Shown piece after piece: positions 44,308 through 55,840 of a stretch of DNA of 64,000 bases. Within the stretch, counting starts at the first letter, position 1. Every line of letters starts with the position of its first letter. The notes under the pieces were generated by a model. The model was not told where the DNA came from and did no database searches. It saw nothing but the letters and a program-made list of their open reading frames with translations. Source of the DNA: Lithobates sylvaticus. Its lineage: Eukaryota; Chordata; Amphibia; Anura; Ranidae. The position numbers were made by a program, and so were the translations under genes. Where the stretch lies: positions 409,081,738-409,145,737 of the forward strand of contig CM053030.1 in the NCBI GenBank assembly GCA_028564925.1. The letters are read 5' to 3'.

Positions 44308-45920
44308 TACAGTGGTGTGAAAAAGTGTTTGCCCCCTTCCTCATTTCCTGTTCCTTTGCATGTTTGTCATACTTAAGTGTTTCGGAACATCAAACCAATT
44401 TAAACAATAGTCAAGGACAACACAAGTTAACACTAAATGCAATTTGTAAATGAAGGTGTTTATTAAAAAAAAAAATCAAACCATCATGGCCCTGTGTGAA
44501 AAAGTGATTGCCCCCTAAACCTAATAATGGTTGGGCCACCCTTAGCAGCAACAACTGCAACCAAGCGTTTGCGATAACGTGCAATGAGGCTTTTACAGCG
44601 TCCTGGAGGAATTTTGGCCCACTCATCTTTGCAGAATTGTCCTAATTCAGTTACATTAGAGGGTTTTCGAGCATGAACGGCCTTTTTAAGGTCATACCAC
44701 AACATCTCAATAGGATTCAGGTCAGGACTTTGGCTAGGCCACTCCAAAGTCTTCATTTTGTTTTTCTTCAGCCATTCGGTGGTGGACTTGCTGGTGTGTT
44801 TAGGATCATTGTCCTGCTGCAGAACCCAAGTTCGTTTCAGCTTGAGTACACAACAGATGGTCGGACATTCTCCTTCAGGATCTTTGGTAGACAGCAGAAT
44901 TCATAGTTCCTTTTATCACGGCAAGTCTTCCAGGTCCTGAAGCAGCAAAACAGCCCCAGACCATACACTACCACCACCATATTTTACTGTTGGTATAATG
45001 TTCTTTTTCTGAAATGCAGTGTTCCTTCTAGCCAGATATACTTGGACACACACCTTCCAAAGAGTTCCACTTTTGTCTCATCGGTCCACAGAATGTTGTC
45101 CCAAAAGTCTTGGGGATCATCAAGATGTGTTGTGGAGAAATTGAGACGAGCTTTGAGGTTCTTTTTGCTCAGCAGTGGTTTTCTCCTTGGAACTCTGCCA
45201 TGCAGGCCATTTTTGCCCAGTCTTTTCCTGATGGTGGAGGCATGAACGCTGACCTTAACTGAGGCAAGTGAGGCCTGCAGTTCCTTGGACGTTGTTGTGG
45301 GGTCTTTTGTGACCTCTTGGATGAGTCGTCGCTGCGCTCTTGGGGTAATTTTGGGCGGCCGGTCACTCCTGGGAAGGTTCACCACTGTTCCATGTCTTCG
45401 CCATTTGTGGATAATGGCTCTCACTGTGGTTCGCTGGATTCCCAAAGCTTTGGAAATGGCTTTATAACCCTTTCCAGACTGATAGATCTCAATTACTTTC
45501 TTTCTCAATTGTTCCTGAATTTCTTTGGGTCTCGGCATGATGTGTAGCTTTTAAGGATCTTCTGGTGGACCTTACTGTGTCAAGCAGGTCCTATTTAAGT
45601 GATGCCTTGATTGTGAACAGGTGTGGCAATAATCAGGCCTGGGTGTGGCTAGAGAAATTGAACTCAGGTGTGGACAACCACAGTTATAGTATGTTTTAAC
45701 AAGGGGGGCAATCACTTTTTCACACAGGGCCATGATGGTTTGGATTTTTTTTCACCTTTAATAATAAACACCTTCATTTACAAATTGCATTTTGTGTTTA
45801 CTTGTGTTGTCCTTGACTATTGTTTAAATTGGTTTGATGTTCCCGAAACACTTAAGTGTGACAAACATGCAAAGGAACAGGAAATGAGGAAGGGGGCAAA
45901 CACTTTTTCACACCACTGTA
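44308..45920 (-). mobile_element. Tc1-like DNA transposon inside the Penelope-type element
   Basis: The ends TACAGTGGTGTGAAAAAGTG and CACTTTTTCACACCACTGTA are exact inverted repeats, with about 210 bp of inverted similarity and TA at each edge. It is 1613 bp long, a normal Tc1 size. The transposase relic is on the minus strand. The well-matched ends suggest a moderately recent insertion. Confidence 0.92.
44484..45538 (-). pseudogene. Tc1 transposase, broken
   Basis: From ATG 45538 the first 184 residues are open. They contain the helix-turn-helix (MPRPKEIQEQLRKKVIEIYQ; SGKGYKAISKALGIQRTTVR), the GRPPKI-like linker as SDRPPKI, and the first catalytic block DNILWTDETKVELFG. The middle (about 44757-44983) has frame shifts and stops but still shows VLQQDNDPKHTSKST. 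The last part is open again (44484-44756) with LEWPSQSPDLNPIEMLWYDL, including the catalytic glutamate. The DD34E triad is still legible, but the frame is not intact. Confidence 0.88.
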
Positions 45921-45963
45921 TGTGCATTGACAGATCTCTCTGATCTTGCAGCCGAGTCAGATC

Positions 45964-46337
45964 TTAAAGCGGAGCTCCACCCTAAAGTGAAACTTCCGCT
46001 CATTGGATTCCTCCTCCCCTCCGGTGCCACGATTGGCACCTTTCAGGCTGGAGGGGGTGCAGATACCTGTATAATACAGGTATCTGCACCCACTTCCGGG
46101 CATAGATAGCCACAGAATATCCGCAGCTACATCATATCCCCCCCCCGTTGTGTTCTGGGAAACACTTCACTTCTGGATTCCCTCAGAGGATGGCGGCAGG
46201 GCAGCTGAGAGATGAGCGATTGCTCGTCTTCTGCTGCCGACATCGCGGGCACTCTGGACAGGTAAATGTTCATTTATTAAAAGTCAGCAGCTGCAGTATT
46301 TGTAGCTACTGGCTTTTAATATTTTACCCAATAAACT
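45964..46337. mobile_element. TTAA-type MITE with GCGGAGCTCCACCC terminus
   Basis: It begins TTAAAGCGGAGCTCCACCCT. Inside is a hairpin (GGTGCAGATACCTGTAT with ATACAGGTATCTGCACC), and the right part has GTCAGCAGCTGCAGTATTTG and GTAGCTACTGGCTTTTAAT. The expected inverted right terminus is not clear, so the right edge is approximate. Confidence 0.55.
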
Positions 46338-46373
46338 CCAGATCCAAGGACATGGATGTAATATCAAAGACTG

Positions 46374-47342
46374 GTGGAGAGAGATCTGTCACACTTAGCA
46401 AGGAACACTTCCAACAATACAATTGAAAACCTTTCAGCCAGTGAGAAATCATCCCTTGACAATCTGCATAAAGACTCTTCTATGGTTATAAAGAATGCAG
46501 ATAAGGGTGGAGCAGTGGTAGTATTAGATGCCTCCTCATATAGAGGGAAAGCTTTTCGACAGCTATCAGATCAAACTACCTACCACAAGCTTAGGGGTGA
46601 CCCCACTGACTCTTTCAAAGGTGAACTTTCGTCTCTTTTAGATAGAGCTGTTTCCACAGGTATTTTTACATCTAAAGACTAAGAAATGCTTATTCCTGCT
46701 TTTCCTGTGATGCCCATCTTTTACCATCTTCCTAAACTACATAAGGGGCTCACACCTTTAACAGGAAGACCTATTGTAGCAGGCATTGACTCGCTTAATG
46801 AGCGATTGGGGCAATGGGTGGACCAGCAGTTGCAACCACTAGTCACTGATTTACCAGGATATCTTCGTTACACAAAGCAACTGTTATCTAAACTAGATAA
46901 AATGACATGGGACGACAATTTTTGTTGGATTACGTGTGATGTTTCTAATTTATACTCTTCTATCCCACATGTTTTAGGTTTGCAAGCCATATCGTTTTTT
47001 CTAAACAGGTCAGGGCAGTTTTCTTTGATTTTGCAGGAATTCATTATCATGTGTTTCGAATATTTACTGACCCACAATTTCTTCATGTTCGACGGGGACT
47101 ACTATCTCCAAAAGTGCGGAGCCTCCATAGGCACCAAATTCTCACCGTCCTTGGCCAATTTATATATGGGATGGTGGGAGAGGCTCCGCATTTTTGGAGT
47201 TGATAGTCCCCGTCAAAAAAATACCATGTTCTACTGCAGGTATATGGACGATCTCTTGTTTATCGTTTCAGATTCGCACATAAATATAGAACAATGGCTA
47301 AACTATTTGAACGCTAAACTTGAGATTCACAGGGAAACTTAA
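46374..47342 (+). pseudogene. Penelope-type reverse transcriptase, broken
   Basis: Two adjoining open pieces. The first has DSSMVIKNADKGGAVVVLDA. The second has IFYHLPKLHKGLTPLTGRPI, ITCDVSNLYSSIPH (catalytic aspartate), CGASIGTKFSPSLANLYMG and FYCRYMDDLLFIV (the Y-x-DD box). LPKLHK..GRPI, 'IGT..SP..ANLYMG' and 'YMDDLLFIW'-like motifs are diagnostic of Penelope-type enzymes rather than LINEs. The frame is interrupted, so the copy is inactive. Confidence 0.88.
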
Positions 47343-47349
47343 TTTCAAG

Positions 47350-48355
47350 TCTATAGAATTCCTAGATGTGAAATTGACAGGGGAAAACAATGAGAGTGAG
47401 TACCTCTAACCTGTACAGAAAGCCCAGTGCAGGCAATACGCTTTTACGGGCTGACTCTAGCCATCCGGGGCACACAATCAATAGTATCCCGGTTGGCCAA
47501 TTCCTCAGACTTAGAAGACTGTGTAGCAAACAATCAGACTTCGATCAGGAAGCTGCACATATGTCTTCTAGGTTTGAGGAGAGGGACACCCTAAATCGGT
47601 TTTTAATAGAGGTTTATCGATTGCAAAAGATGTCCCCCGTCATAAATTACTCATTGACAAACCTGCTAGTAGAACGAGACATTGCAACACTAACAACTCA
47701 AATTTTATTCCTACTTTATCCACCACCTACAGTATCGAATTTCACAAAATACAAAATATTGTAACTAAGTATCTTCCAGTGCTGTCTCATGACCCTTTGT
47801 ACTCTAAGATTTTAGCCAAAGGCATTCACACTGTATCTAGAAAAGCTCTGTCCCTTGGTGGCCTTTTGTCACCCAGCCTTTTGTCCAGTAAGAACACCTC
47901 CATGTATCGGCTGTCCTTTCAAGGAAACTTCAAATGTGGTGGCCGAGGTTGTGCTTACTGTTCTTTCATTAAAAGGGGTGACACCATAACTTCTACATCC
48001 ACGGGCAAATCTCATAAGATACATTCCTATCAATTGCAACCTACGCTACATTGTATATGCCATTACCTGCACAGCATGTTCCATACAATATATTGGCAGG
48101 ACGACACATAGGCTTAAAGATCTTTTCTATGACCATCTTTATGACATAGAGAAAGATCATGCCACTAATGCCAAACGGCATTGGAATGAACTACACCAGA
48201 AGGACACATCTAGCCTTGTCATCCAAGGTATTGACAAAATCGTGAGACCACCAAGAGGTGACAAGTTGTGACAAGTTCAATATCTTGTGTAAACGTGAAG
48301 TCCGGTGGATCTTTATTTTGAACACAAGACATCCCCTCGGACTAAACTTTGAATG
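47350..48355 (+). pseudogene. Penelope-type linker and GIY-YIG endonuclease, broken
   Basis: Open pieces at 47390-47764 (NLYRKPSAGNTLLRADSSHP, then SSRFEERDTLNRFLIEVY) and 47779-48111 (FKCGGRGCAYCSFIKRGDTI, a cysteine pair motif). After a frame change the GIY-YIG core YAITCTACSIQYIGRTTHRL lies near 48050-48115. The usual C-terminus CKREVRWIFILNTRHPLGLN lies near 48288-48350. The nuclease nicks target DNA for priming in Neptune/Penelope elements. Several breaks are present. Confidence 0.85.
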
Positions 48356-48838
48356 AGATGTATCCCATTTCTATCAGTAGATACATCCAGTAATCTGTAT
48401 TTTCCCATTTCATCACATATTGCATTGTGACGATGGGATTATATCCTTTTCTCATTACCACTTTTTATACACATTGTAGCATTTATTTGCATGATATTTT
48501 TTATACTTTTCATGTGCTATAGCCACGGTTTCTGAATGCGATCATGTGTTTGTTTGCAGCGGGTGGAGTGAGACTTTGGATCTCACTATGCACCTGCTCA
48601 TAATCCCCACATCACTTCTTTGAGACTAGTCTGCCTTGTGAGTTTTCCTTTTTCTCCCCAGGTTGTTTTCCCCTTAATGCCGTCCCGATTTTGGTCTTGT
48701 TCTTCTGTTTTTGCTTTTCTTATCAAATTTATTTAAATAGAGGAGCCAAGGTACCGGCTATTCTTTATACACCCATTGCCTCATACATTATTTCTCATAT
48801 TTATGTCATATGACTTCAGATGGACTTAATAAACCTCT

Positions 48839-49617
48839 AATGCCGCGTACACACGATCGGACTATATGGCGGACTTGGTCGTGTGTGGGCTCTGGCGGAC
48901 TTTTTCTTCTCAAAACTCCGCCGGACTTAGAAAGAAGTCTTGACTCAAAATTATCCGCCGGACACGGCAGTCCGGCAGACAATCCGGCCGTCTATGTGCT
49001 AGTCCGCCGGACTTTTGAAATGAACGGACTTGCCCACACACGGTGTAAAGTCTGTTCATTTTGAACGTGACTCCAGGTAGACGGGACTAGCGAAGGAAGT
49101 CACTGTCGCTGCCTCCATCGGCGAGATTGACACCTTGCTAGCCCTGTCGCCTGGTATGGATTTAAAGGGGAACCCCTAAGCCGAAAAAACGGGGGTCTTC
49201 TTCCGACTTTGGGGGTCTTCTCGCCGGGCTCCTCCACTATCTTCTGCTCTTTTACCTCTCTTTTACTAGTGGAGGAGCCCGGCTTTCTCCTTCGTCACCG
49301 CCATCCGGGGGTCTTCTTCCGACTTCAGGGGGTCTTGTCCCGCTCTTTGTTTCTTCTGCCGGGCCTCCGCTATCTTCTTGCAGCTTTTTTACTAGCGTTG
49401 GCCCGGTCTTCTGGTTCGTCGCTGTCGCCGCCTTCTGCTTCTTCTTCTTCTTTTCTTTTCTTCTTCTTCCTTCCGATGTTGACACAACACTCTCTCTGGC
49501 CGCACTGCCAGGGACGCGTTGCGCAGCGACTTATATAGGGATAAGGGGCGGGATCACCGGGTGATTGTCTCCTGGACTAAGTCCGCTGGATAGTCTGATC
49601 GTGTGTACGCGGCTTTA
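48839..49617. mobile_element. MITE with GCCGCGTACACACGATC termini
   Basis: The left end TAATGCCGCGTACACACGAT and the right end ATCGTGTGTACGCGGCTTTA are near-perfect inverted repeats of about 27 bp. The interior has GTCCGCCGGAC-type motifs and pyrimidine-rich stretches (49360-49480). It is non-coding and inserted in the 3' part of the Penelope-type element. Confidence 0.85.
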
Positions 49618-50189
49618 CTGTTTTTTCAGTATGATACAACATACGTTTGGCTGTTTTTTCTTCTATCTTGGCAATGGTATGTATTTTCTGTAATTATAAC
49701 ATCATGTTCTTAAGTGAATATTTTTAATACAGTATCAGAGTTTTATTATGACACATAAGATATATTTATGATATGCTTGATATGGCCTTTTGGCCAACAT
49801 TCTATACTATATATATGCTTATCACAAATATGTCTTATTATACTTATTTTCATTAATGTTTATATTCTATACACTATAGAGGTATATATGCATAAATATC
49901 TTTGCTTACTGTTGTTGTTTTTTCAATTATCCCATTTATATATGTGCACCATGACGAGACGTGTTTACAGGTTCAGACCTTTATTTATTGACACTAATGC
50001 AATTATAAACGCTTTTTAGTGTTTTTTTACATCTATTCTTGTTTCCCGCTTCACAGGTACAGTCTGTTTTTTGGGATTTCAAGCTCCAATCGTGTAGAAG
50101 GTGTGTTTACCTAATTGTAAAACTCTGATTGGTGTATTTTCTCTTTAACCTCCTTCTTATATACAGTTGATTTTTTGTTAATTTAGCTA

Positions 50190-50226
50190 TGAGTAAGCAT
50201 CAAACGATGTGAAACGCATTAGCCAT
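50190..50226 (+). ncRNA. Decayed hammerhead-like motif near the Penelope 3' end
   Basis: CUAUGAG (for CUGAUGAG), a 5-bp stem GCAUC-AAAC-GAUGU, then GAAACGCAUUAGCC. Stem II, GAAAC and the position about 65 nt before AATAAA fit a Penelope hammerhead, but the core box is damaged. Confidence 0.45.
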
Positions 50227-50330
50227 TCATTCCTGTTTTGTCCACGTTTGATTTGATTGTTACATTGGATTTTATTTTTTCACAATAAAGATGCCTTTTC
50301 TACGGAGTGCGGCAGTCCAGGACCTTTTTG

Positions 50331-50345
50331 TTTCTTAAAGATTTT
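50331..50345. repeat. Target duplication of the Penelope-type element, right
   Basis: TTTCTTAAAGATTTT, exact match to 43817-43831. Confidence 0.75.
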
Positions 50346-51174
50346 CACAAAATTTATTTTTAAGGCTTTTATTTAAAAAAATATTACCAACAACAATCTA
50401 TTTGAAAGTGATTACAAAAATGTGCAGAGCAATAGATTCATTCATGTGGGGGCACCAATAGTGCAACTCTATTGGTCTGCTTTGACTGACTGGACATTAG
50501 AGCATCTAGCAGGACAATCCAGTAATATGTACTGTATATGATATGCAGCCCTGATAATATGGAACATCAAGCATGTGTACAAATGTTGGTTAAAAACATT
50601 ATTTTTGTGTAAATGTTATATTAATAACACAATCAATTGCTTTTTCTGGGGTTCCTAGGGTGGAAGAAAAAGGTTTCCCAGCTAATTCAGAGAGTGCAAT
50701 AAGGCTCTATGCACACTAGACATTCAAAAAGTATTTCTGGACGTCGGATTGCTGGCAGGAAACGGCTGCTTTAAAAACGAGCTTTTAGCAGCGTTTTTTA
50801 ATTGCGTTTTTGAATATTTTCCAGCGTCAGCTTTTTTCGGGCGTTTCCGCAAAATCACGCCAGCTTACATTCAACTCTGCAATGTAAAAAACGTTGAGCG
50901 CTGATAAAAGCATGTTTATTCCCCTTTTTTTAGTGTTCAGCATCAGAAGAACTGCTCTTGAACATAGTTTTAGGGCATTCAGACAACAGCCCATAAACAG
51001 CCCATAAACTCCCCTGCTGGGTAAACTTTTATAAACAGGATCCCCAAAAGTTTTAACACGTCAGCTGTGTAATAACATACCTACCTTTTCCTGTGTGGGT
51101 TGACAGTTGATATATTACCACCAGAATGCTAAGCATGTTTTGTGCTATGTTACTCTGTGTTAAAGTGAACCTCT
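50346..51174. other. Interval without a recognised gene
   Basis: No gene. 50702-50990 contains GCGTTTTTGAA/TTTTCAGCG-like GC patches that may be a decayed MITE; I could not pair ends. Confidence 0.3.
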
Positions 51175-51550
51175 GTTTAGACCAGGGGTTCTAAAATGAG
51201 GTGGCCCATGGAGTCCTCTGATGTGGCCCGTGACCTGAAACTGGGGAAGCGCATACCCATGCTCTGGAATGGCAGGTCGGCAAGCCCAGATCGTGATGCC
51301 GACCTGCCATGACAGAGCATCAGAGTACATGGAGCCAGTGCCAGCAGCTGAGGAAACAGGAGCCACATAAGCCAAGGCTTCCTCTGCTTCCTTCCCAGGC
51401 AGATTGATACCAATTGCACTTTGCCTGGGACCTTTCTAGCAGCCTGGAGCTAGCGATGCCAACTGGAAGAGGAAAAGGTCAGTGTGTTAAACATCACGTA
51501 CACTACACTTTTTTGCAAGGGGCATATTAGCACTTAGAAAAAAGGGTTAT

Positions 51551-52102
51551 TAGGCTGCTTTCACACTGATCCGCAGGTACAGTTCAGTGCACTTGTGGCT
51601 TTCCTGCATGTTCGCTGCACTGAGCCATAGACTTCGAATTATATCCTGTGAGTTGGTGCGCTTTCTGAAAGCGCACGAAAACTCTTGAATGCAGAAGTAT
51701 TTAAAAAGTGCACGACACCTGCAAGATATAATAGTCTATGGATTGATTTACTAAAAGCAAATACACTGTGCACTTTGCAAAATGCAGTTACACTCTGCAA
51801 GTGCAGTTGCACTCTGCAAGTGCAGTTGTTCCAGAGCTTAATAAATTAGGTAAAGCTTCACTTTGCAAAGAATACCCAATCACGTGCAAGGAAAAAAAAA
51901 AAAACAGCATTTTTGCTTGCACATGATTGGATGATGGAAGTCAGCAGCGCTTCTGCTCATTTACTAAGCTCTGAAGCGACTGCACTTTGCAAAGTGCACA
52001 GTCTATTTGCCTTTAGTAAATCAACCCCTATGCCTCAGTGCAGCTAACCATCTGGAAAGCTGCAGGTGCACTGCCACAGTGCATCAGTCTAAAAGCAGCC
52101 TT
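51551..52102. mobile_element. MITE with AGGCTGCTTTCACACTG termini, interrupted
   Basis: AGGCTGCTTTCACACTGATC at the left is matched by ATCAGTCTAAAAGCAGCCT at the right. The terminus is related to the MITE in the Tc1 at 9903-10341. It is split by the element 51741-52027. Confidence 0.75.
51741..52027. mobile_element. MITE with GATTGATTTACTAAAAGC termini
   Basis: Same family as 43361-43638. CTATG at 51736-51740 and 52028-52032 is a 5-bp target duplication. Inner CACTTTGCAAAGTGCACAG is present. Confidence 0.85.
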
Positions 52103-52235
52103 ATTGGGGGCTCAGGACAGTAAAGGCTTGTATACATTTGAGATTTGGGAGGGGCAGTAAAGCTTCATAGGTTATTGTGGCCTGCGACCAGTTACCTAAT
52201 CACTGAAGTGGCCTTCGCTCTTCAAAAGGTTGAGC

Positions 52236-52717
52236 GCCCCTGGTTTATGCAATAAAGGAAAATCCACTTTACACTGAAAGTGCACTTGGAAGTAAAGTCG
52301 CAGTAGATCCGAGGGGGATATGCAAGGAAAATAAAAAACAGCATTTTAGTTAGCACATGATTGGATGATAAAATCAGCAGAGCTTCCACTTATTTCAGAT
52401 CTACCCCTTAGATTTAGAGCGACTGCACTTTCAAGTGCACTTGCAGTGCAACGTGGATTTGCCTTTCGTAAATAACCCCCAAAGAGAAGAATAGCGGCAC
52501 ATCCGAGATTTAAAAAAAGAAGTTTATTTAGAAGTCCATAAGTTAAAAAGCATGACACACAACCGACAGGGTGGATGTGCCGCCATTCTCCTCTTTATTG
52601 CATGGATTCTTTGGTCGCGGACCCAGGCAGGTACCCGACTTTCTGCAGCAGTGTTTGAGACCCCTTATCAGCTTGGAGCGGTGTGTATCCTTTTGGTCTT
52701 CTAAGGCCCCTGGTTTA
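52236..52717 (-). mobile_element. Inverted-arm retroelement, 12-bp duplication, with nested MITE
   Basis: GCCCCTGGTTTA recurs exactly at 52236-52247 and 52706-52717. The insert (52248-52705) has inverted arms: TGCAATAAAG ... AATAGCGGCACATCC against GGATGTGCCGCCATTCTCC ... CTTTATTGCA. A decayed MITE of the 43361-43638 family (about 52260-52482) splits the left arm. On the minus strand GCUGAUAAGGGGUCUCAAAC near 52654-52673 is a possible hammerhead relic, with AATAAAC downstream. Non-coding. Confidence 0.6.
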
Positions 52718-53957
52718 GTTCATGGAATTTAAACTATTTACATATTCTTAACAAGCAGGAAATAACATTCAAAACAAGATCTCAAACAAGAGCTCTTTAG
52801 CTAGTGGCCCTACGGAGCAGTCCATCCTCAAAGTTCACAGTAGAAGCACTGCAATCATTGTGTAAGCCAGCCTTTAACCTCTAAAGTAAACACAGGTAAG
52901 GAAAGGGGGAGCAGGGACACTGAGCTTTTGAGTCAGTCGACTTGAATGCCTTCAGTGCTTCTGCTGTGAATTTGGAGAATTTATTGCTCCACAGTGCCTG
53001 CAGTTACAGAACTCAGTCAGAACTTGTTTTGGATTGTACTTACTGTTTGTTAAGAATATGTAAATTGTTACATTTCCATAGCATGACATGTTCATTTTAA
53101 GGCAGAGTTAACATAGCACAAAGCATGCTTGGTATGCTGGTCCAACATCCAATAAGAAGATTCCTGATGTGTCTGGGTCCAGCTTCCTACACATGAGCCA
53201 CACTGCAATGTAGGAACAGAACTGTGTTGGTCCATACATAGAGCATTTTCTCACACTTGCACTAATTGCTTGGCATTTTGCAGAGTTATGCAATTTTCTT
53301 GTTGTCACTTGGAAAATGCAGACTTGTAACAGTTTGTATTGAAGACTTACAAAAGCACTAACTGAAATGCACTAAACGGCATTGATTGTGAGGGAATTTA
53401 TTCTTCTCAAACCATGACTTGTGATAATCAGTCATATGTGCAGAGTGTTGACACAAATCTATTGAATGTGAGGTGTGTCTGGCTGTGCAGTCAGTGAAGT
53501 GAAACAATACTGAACTATGTTCATACAGTATGCTGGAAAGTGCCCAATCAATCATCACATCACAGCTAAAAACCTGGATGGCGAGCCAGTAGCAATTTAT
53601 TCAGAGACAGTATGATGGGTGTCAGCCAATACTGGCCATCCTAGAGTTCTAATTTCTTTCAAACTTCATGTTCACTCCTGTGACTAGCTTATGTATATAG
53701 GGAGATCTAAAGTTTATTTAGCTAGGTTTGGAGTAGCCTGCCAGAAGACCAGAGGATCCTCCAGAGGGCCCTCACAGTCCTCTGTACTGTATACAGATAT
53801 GCTATTGGCAGTTAATGCACTGATAGACAGACCCACAATATAATTACACAGTTGTCACTTCACAGTTGCCCTTCTGTATGGTTTAGAAAGTGACCCCATT
53901 TCCTTAACCACTGTGGTGCTTCCATTCATTCCATTAATGCACACAGGCAGCATAAAA
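52718..53957. other. Interval without a recognised gene
   Basis: No recognised repeat or coding region. The frames at 53108-53558 on the minus strand carry no motif. Confidence 0.3.
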
Positions 53958-54530
53958 GAAGCAGCATTAGTGTCAGGACCTGGATCACCTGCTGGTGGCA
54001 CTGTAGTTCCCAGAGCGGAAGGTTGTTGTACTACAGTCCACCAGTGGGTGTCTCCCAGCAGCCAGCAGATCCCAGTAATCAGCTCCACCTGATGCTGGCT
54101 GGTGGGAGGGTATTTAGTACATCCCCTACTAGTACCTAGTGCTTCAGTGTTTTGCCCTGCTAGCCACATACTGCATGCTAATTTTTCCTGACCATGCTCC
54201 TGATATTGCTCTTGACCTGCATCCTGTACCCTGCTGCCTTGCATCTGCTCCCTTTGTCCCTGATACCAGTCCTGCCCCCCCCCCTTCCTTGCATCTCCAG
54301 TATTAACCTGTTTTTCTGTTTTCCCCATTTTGTATATATTTTATATTGTTAGTTTGCTAGTTAGGCTTTCTACTACTTAGTAAGGTTGCTTGTTAGGTAT
54401 TTTGTCATTTGGTTCACTGTTATTAATGGATGTGTTTTATTTCACTGTTATTAACTTGCTTAAATCATATATAGTCTGGTCTCAATTTCTTTCTTTCTTT
54501 CCTAAGTGTAGCTTCCAGGGCTGAAGTGGT
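53958..54530. other. Possible solo LTR fossil (tentative)
   Basis: TGTCAGGACC near 53971, then text with TAGTTCCCAGAG and a poly-pyrimidine zone, reminds me of Ty3/gypsy-type LTRs of frogs. No second LTR, primer site or internal region is seen. Very uncertain. Confidence 0.2.
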
Positions 54531-55073
54531 TAATATATTACTTATTTTCACTAGAACTGAATGGAATGATCAGTCCCAGCATAGATCATACCTCTGTACC
54601 ATGTTGCTCTAATGTGTAATGTGGTATAACATTTTGAGCAGCTGCTTTATCTTTCACGAATAGCGCAATTTCCTATATATTTTTTCATGTTGCTCTAATG
54701 TCTGCAGATCCCCTGATATTCTGTGTTTAGTTGAGGCTTTGTATCATGTGACAGACACTTTTCGCAGCATCTCTAGACTAAAACACTCTCCTCTGTAGTC
54801 TTTCAGTCTGTGCAAATGATGTAACTTCCTTCACAGCTCTGGTGGTGGGTGGAATTGACTACATCCTAATTAGCATTCAGTCTCACCCATCACACATACA
54901 GGAAGAGTCCAACCCTCCCAAGCCCTGCCTCACAGATCACACCCACCCAGAGCCTGAACCCTCCCTGAAACTACAGAGGCTCAAAGCATGATGGGACATG
55001 CAGCATCAGGACTGGTAAAGGAAGGGAACAGGATGTCAGAAAGCTTTGAAATTCAGCCAGGAGAAGGAGTGAC
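54531..55073. other. Interval without a recognised gene
   Basis: No feature recognised. Confidence 0.3.
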
Positions 55074-55154
55074 ATCACAGGCAGTGGCGGCTGGTGCTCA
55101 AAATTTTTGGGGGGGCGCAAACAAACAGCCTCACTGTGCCATCAAACACTGCCA

Positions 55155-55840
55155 CTGTGCCCATTAAATGCTGCCACTGTGCCCATCAAACGCTGCCACT
55201 GTGCCCATCAAATGCTGCCACTGTGCCCATCAAACGCTGCCACTGTGCCCCTCAAGTGCTGCCACTGTGCCCCTCAAGTGCTGCCATTGTGCCCCTCAAG
55301 TGCTGCCACTGTGCCTCTCAAGTGCTGCCATTGTGCCCCTCAAGTGCTGCCAGAGTGCCCCCTCAAGTGCTGCCAGAGTGCCCCTTCAAGTGCTGCCAGA
55401 GTGCCCCTTCAAGTGATGCCAGAGTGCCCCTTCAAGTGCTGCCAGAGTGCCCCTTCAAGTGCTGCCAGAGTGCCCCTCAATTGCTGCCATTGTGCCCCTC
55501 AAGTGCTGCCATTGTGCCCCTCAAGTGCTGCCATTGTGCCCCTTCAAGTGCTGCCAGAGTGCCCCTTCAAGTGCTGCCAGAGTGCCCCTTCAAGTGCTGC
55601 CAGAGTGCCCCTTCAAGTGCTGCCATTGTGCCCCTCAAGTGCTGCCATTGTGCCCCTCAAGTGCTGCCAGAGTGCCCCTTCAAGTGCTGCCAGAGTGCCC
55701 CTTCAAGTGCTGCCAGAGTGCCCCTTCTAGTGCTGCCAGAGTGCCCCTTCAAGTGCTGCCAGAGTGCCCCTTCAAGTGCTGCCAGAGTGCCCCTCCAAGT
55801 GCTGCCACTGTGCCCCTCCAAGTGCTGCCACTGTGCCCCC
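55155..55840. repeat. 22/23-bp minisatellite
   Basis: About thirty units on the theme GTGCCCCTCAAGTGCTGCCA. A CACT/CATT form (22 bp) and a CAGA form (23 bp) occur in alternating blocks. The frames of 207 and 302 residues rich in cysteine and proline are by-products. Confidence 0.92.

Larger units (their letters stand above)
43832..50330 (+). mobile_element. Neptune-type Penelope-like retroelement with nested insertions
   Basis: A 6.5-kb composite bracketed by a 15-bp duplication. The Penelope part (about 3.7 kb) has an N-terminal region (44070-44260), the reverse transcriptase (46370-47350) and a C-terminal GIY-YIG region (to about 48355). A long 3' untranslated part follows, with a decayed hammerhead-like motif and AATAAAGATGCC near 50285. 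Inserted into it are a Tc1 (44308-45920) and two MITEs (45964-46337, 48839-49617). The coding part is broken in several places. Penelope elements combine a telomerase-like reverse transcriptase with a GIY-YIG nuclease and often carry hammerheads. Confidence 0.85.
51183..52242. mobile_element. Non-autonomous hAT holding two nested MITEs
   Basis: The left end CAGGGGTTCTAAAATGAGG and the right end AAAAGGTTGAGCGCCCCTG are hAT-like inverted termini. The flanks GTTTAGAC (51175-51182) and GTTTAGTT (the right flank once the next insertion is removed) agree at 6 of 8 positions. No transposase is present. MITEs lie inside at 51551-52102 and, within that, at 51741-52027. Confidence 0.65.

Noticed and set aside
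44308-45920. Two separate Tc1 elements at the two ends
   Set aside because: The ends match each other as inverted repeats and enclose one transposase relic, so it is one element.
55155-55840. CRISPR-like array
   Set aside because: Units are contiguous with no unique spacers, and the genome is vertebrate.
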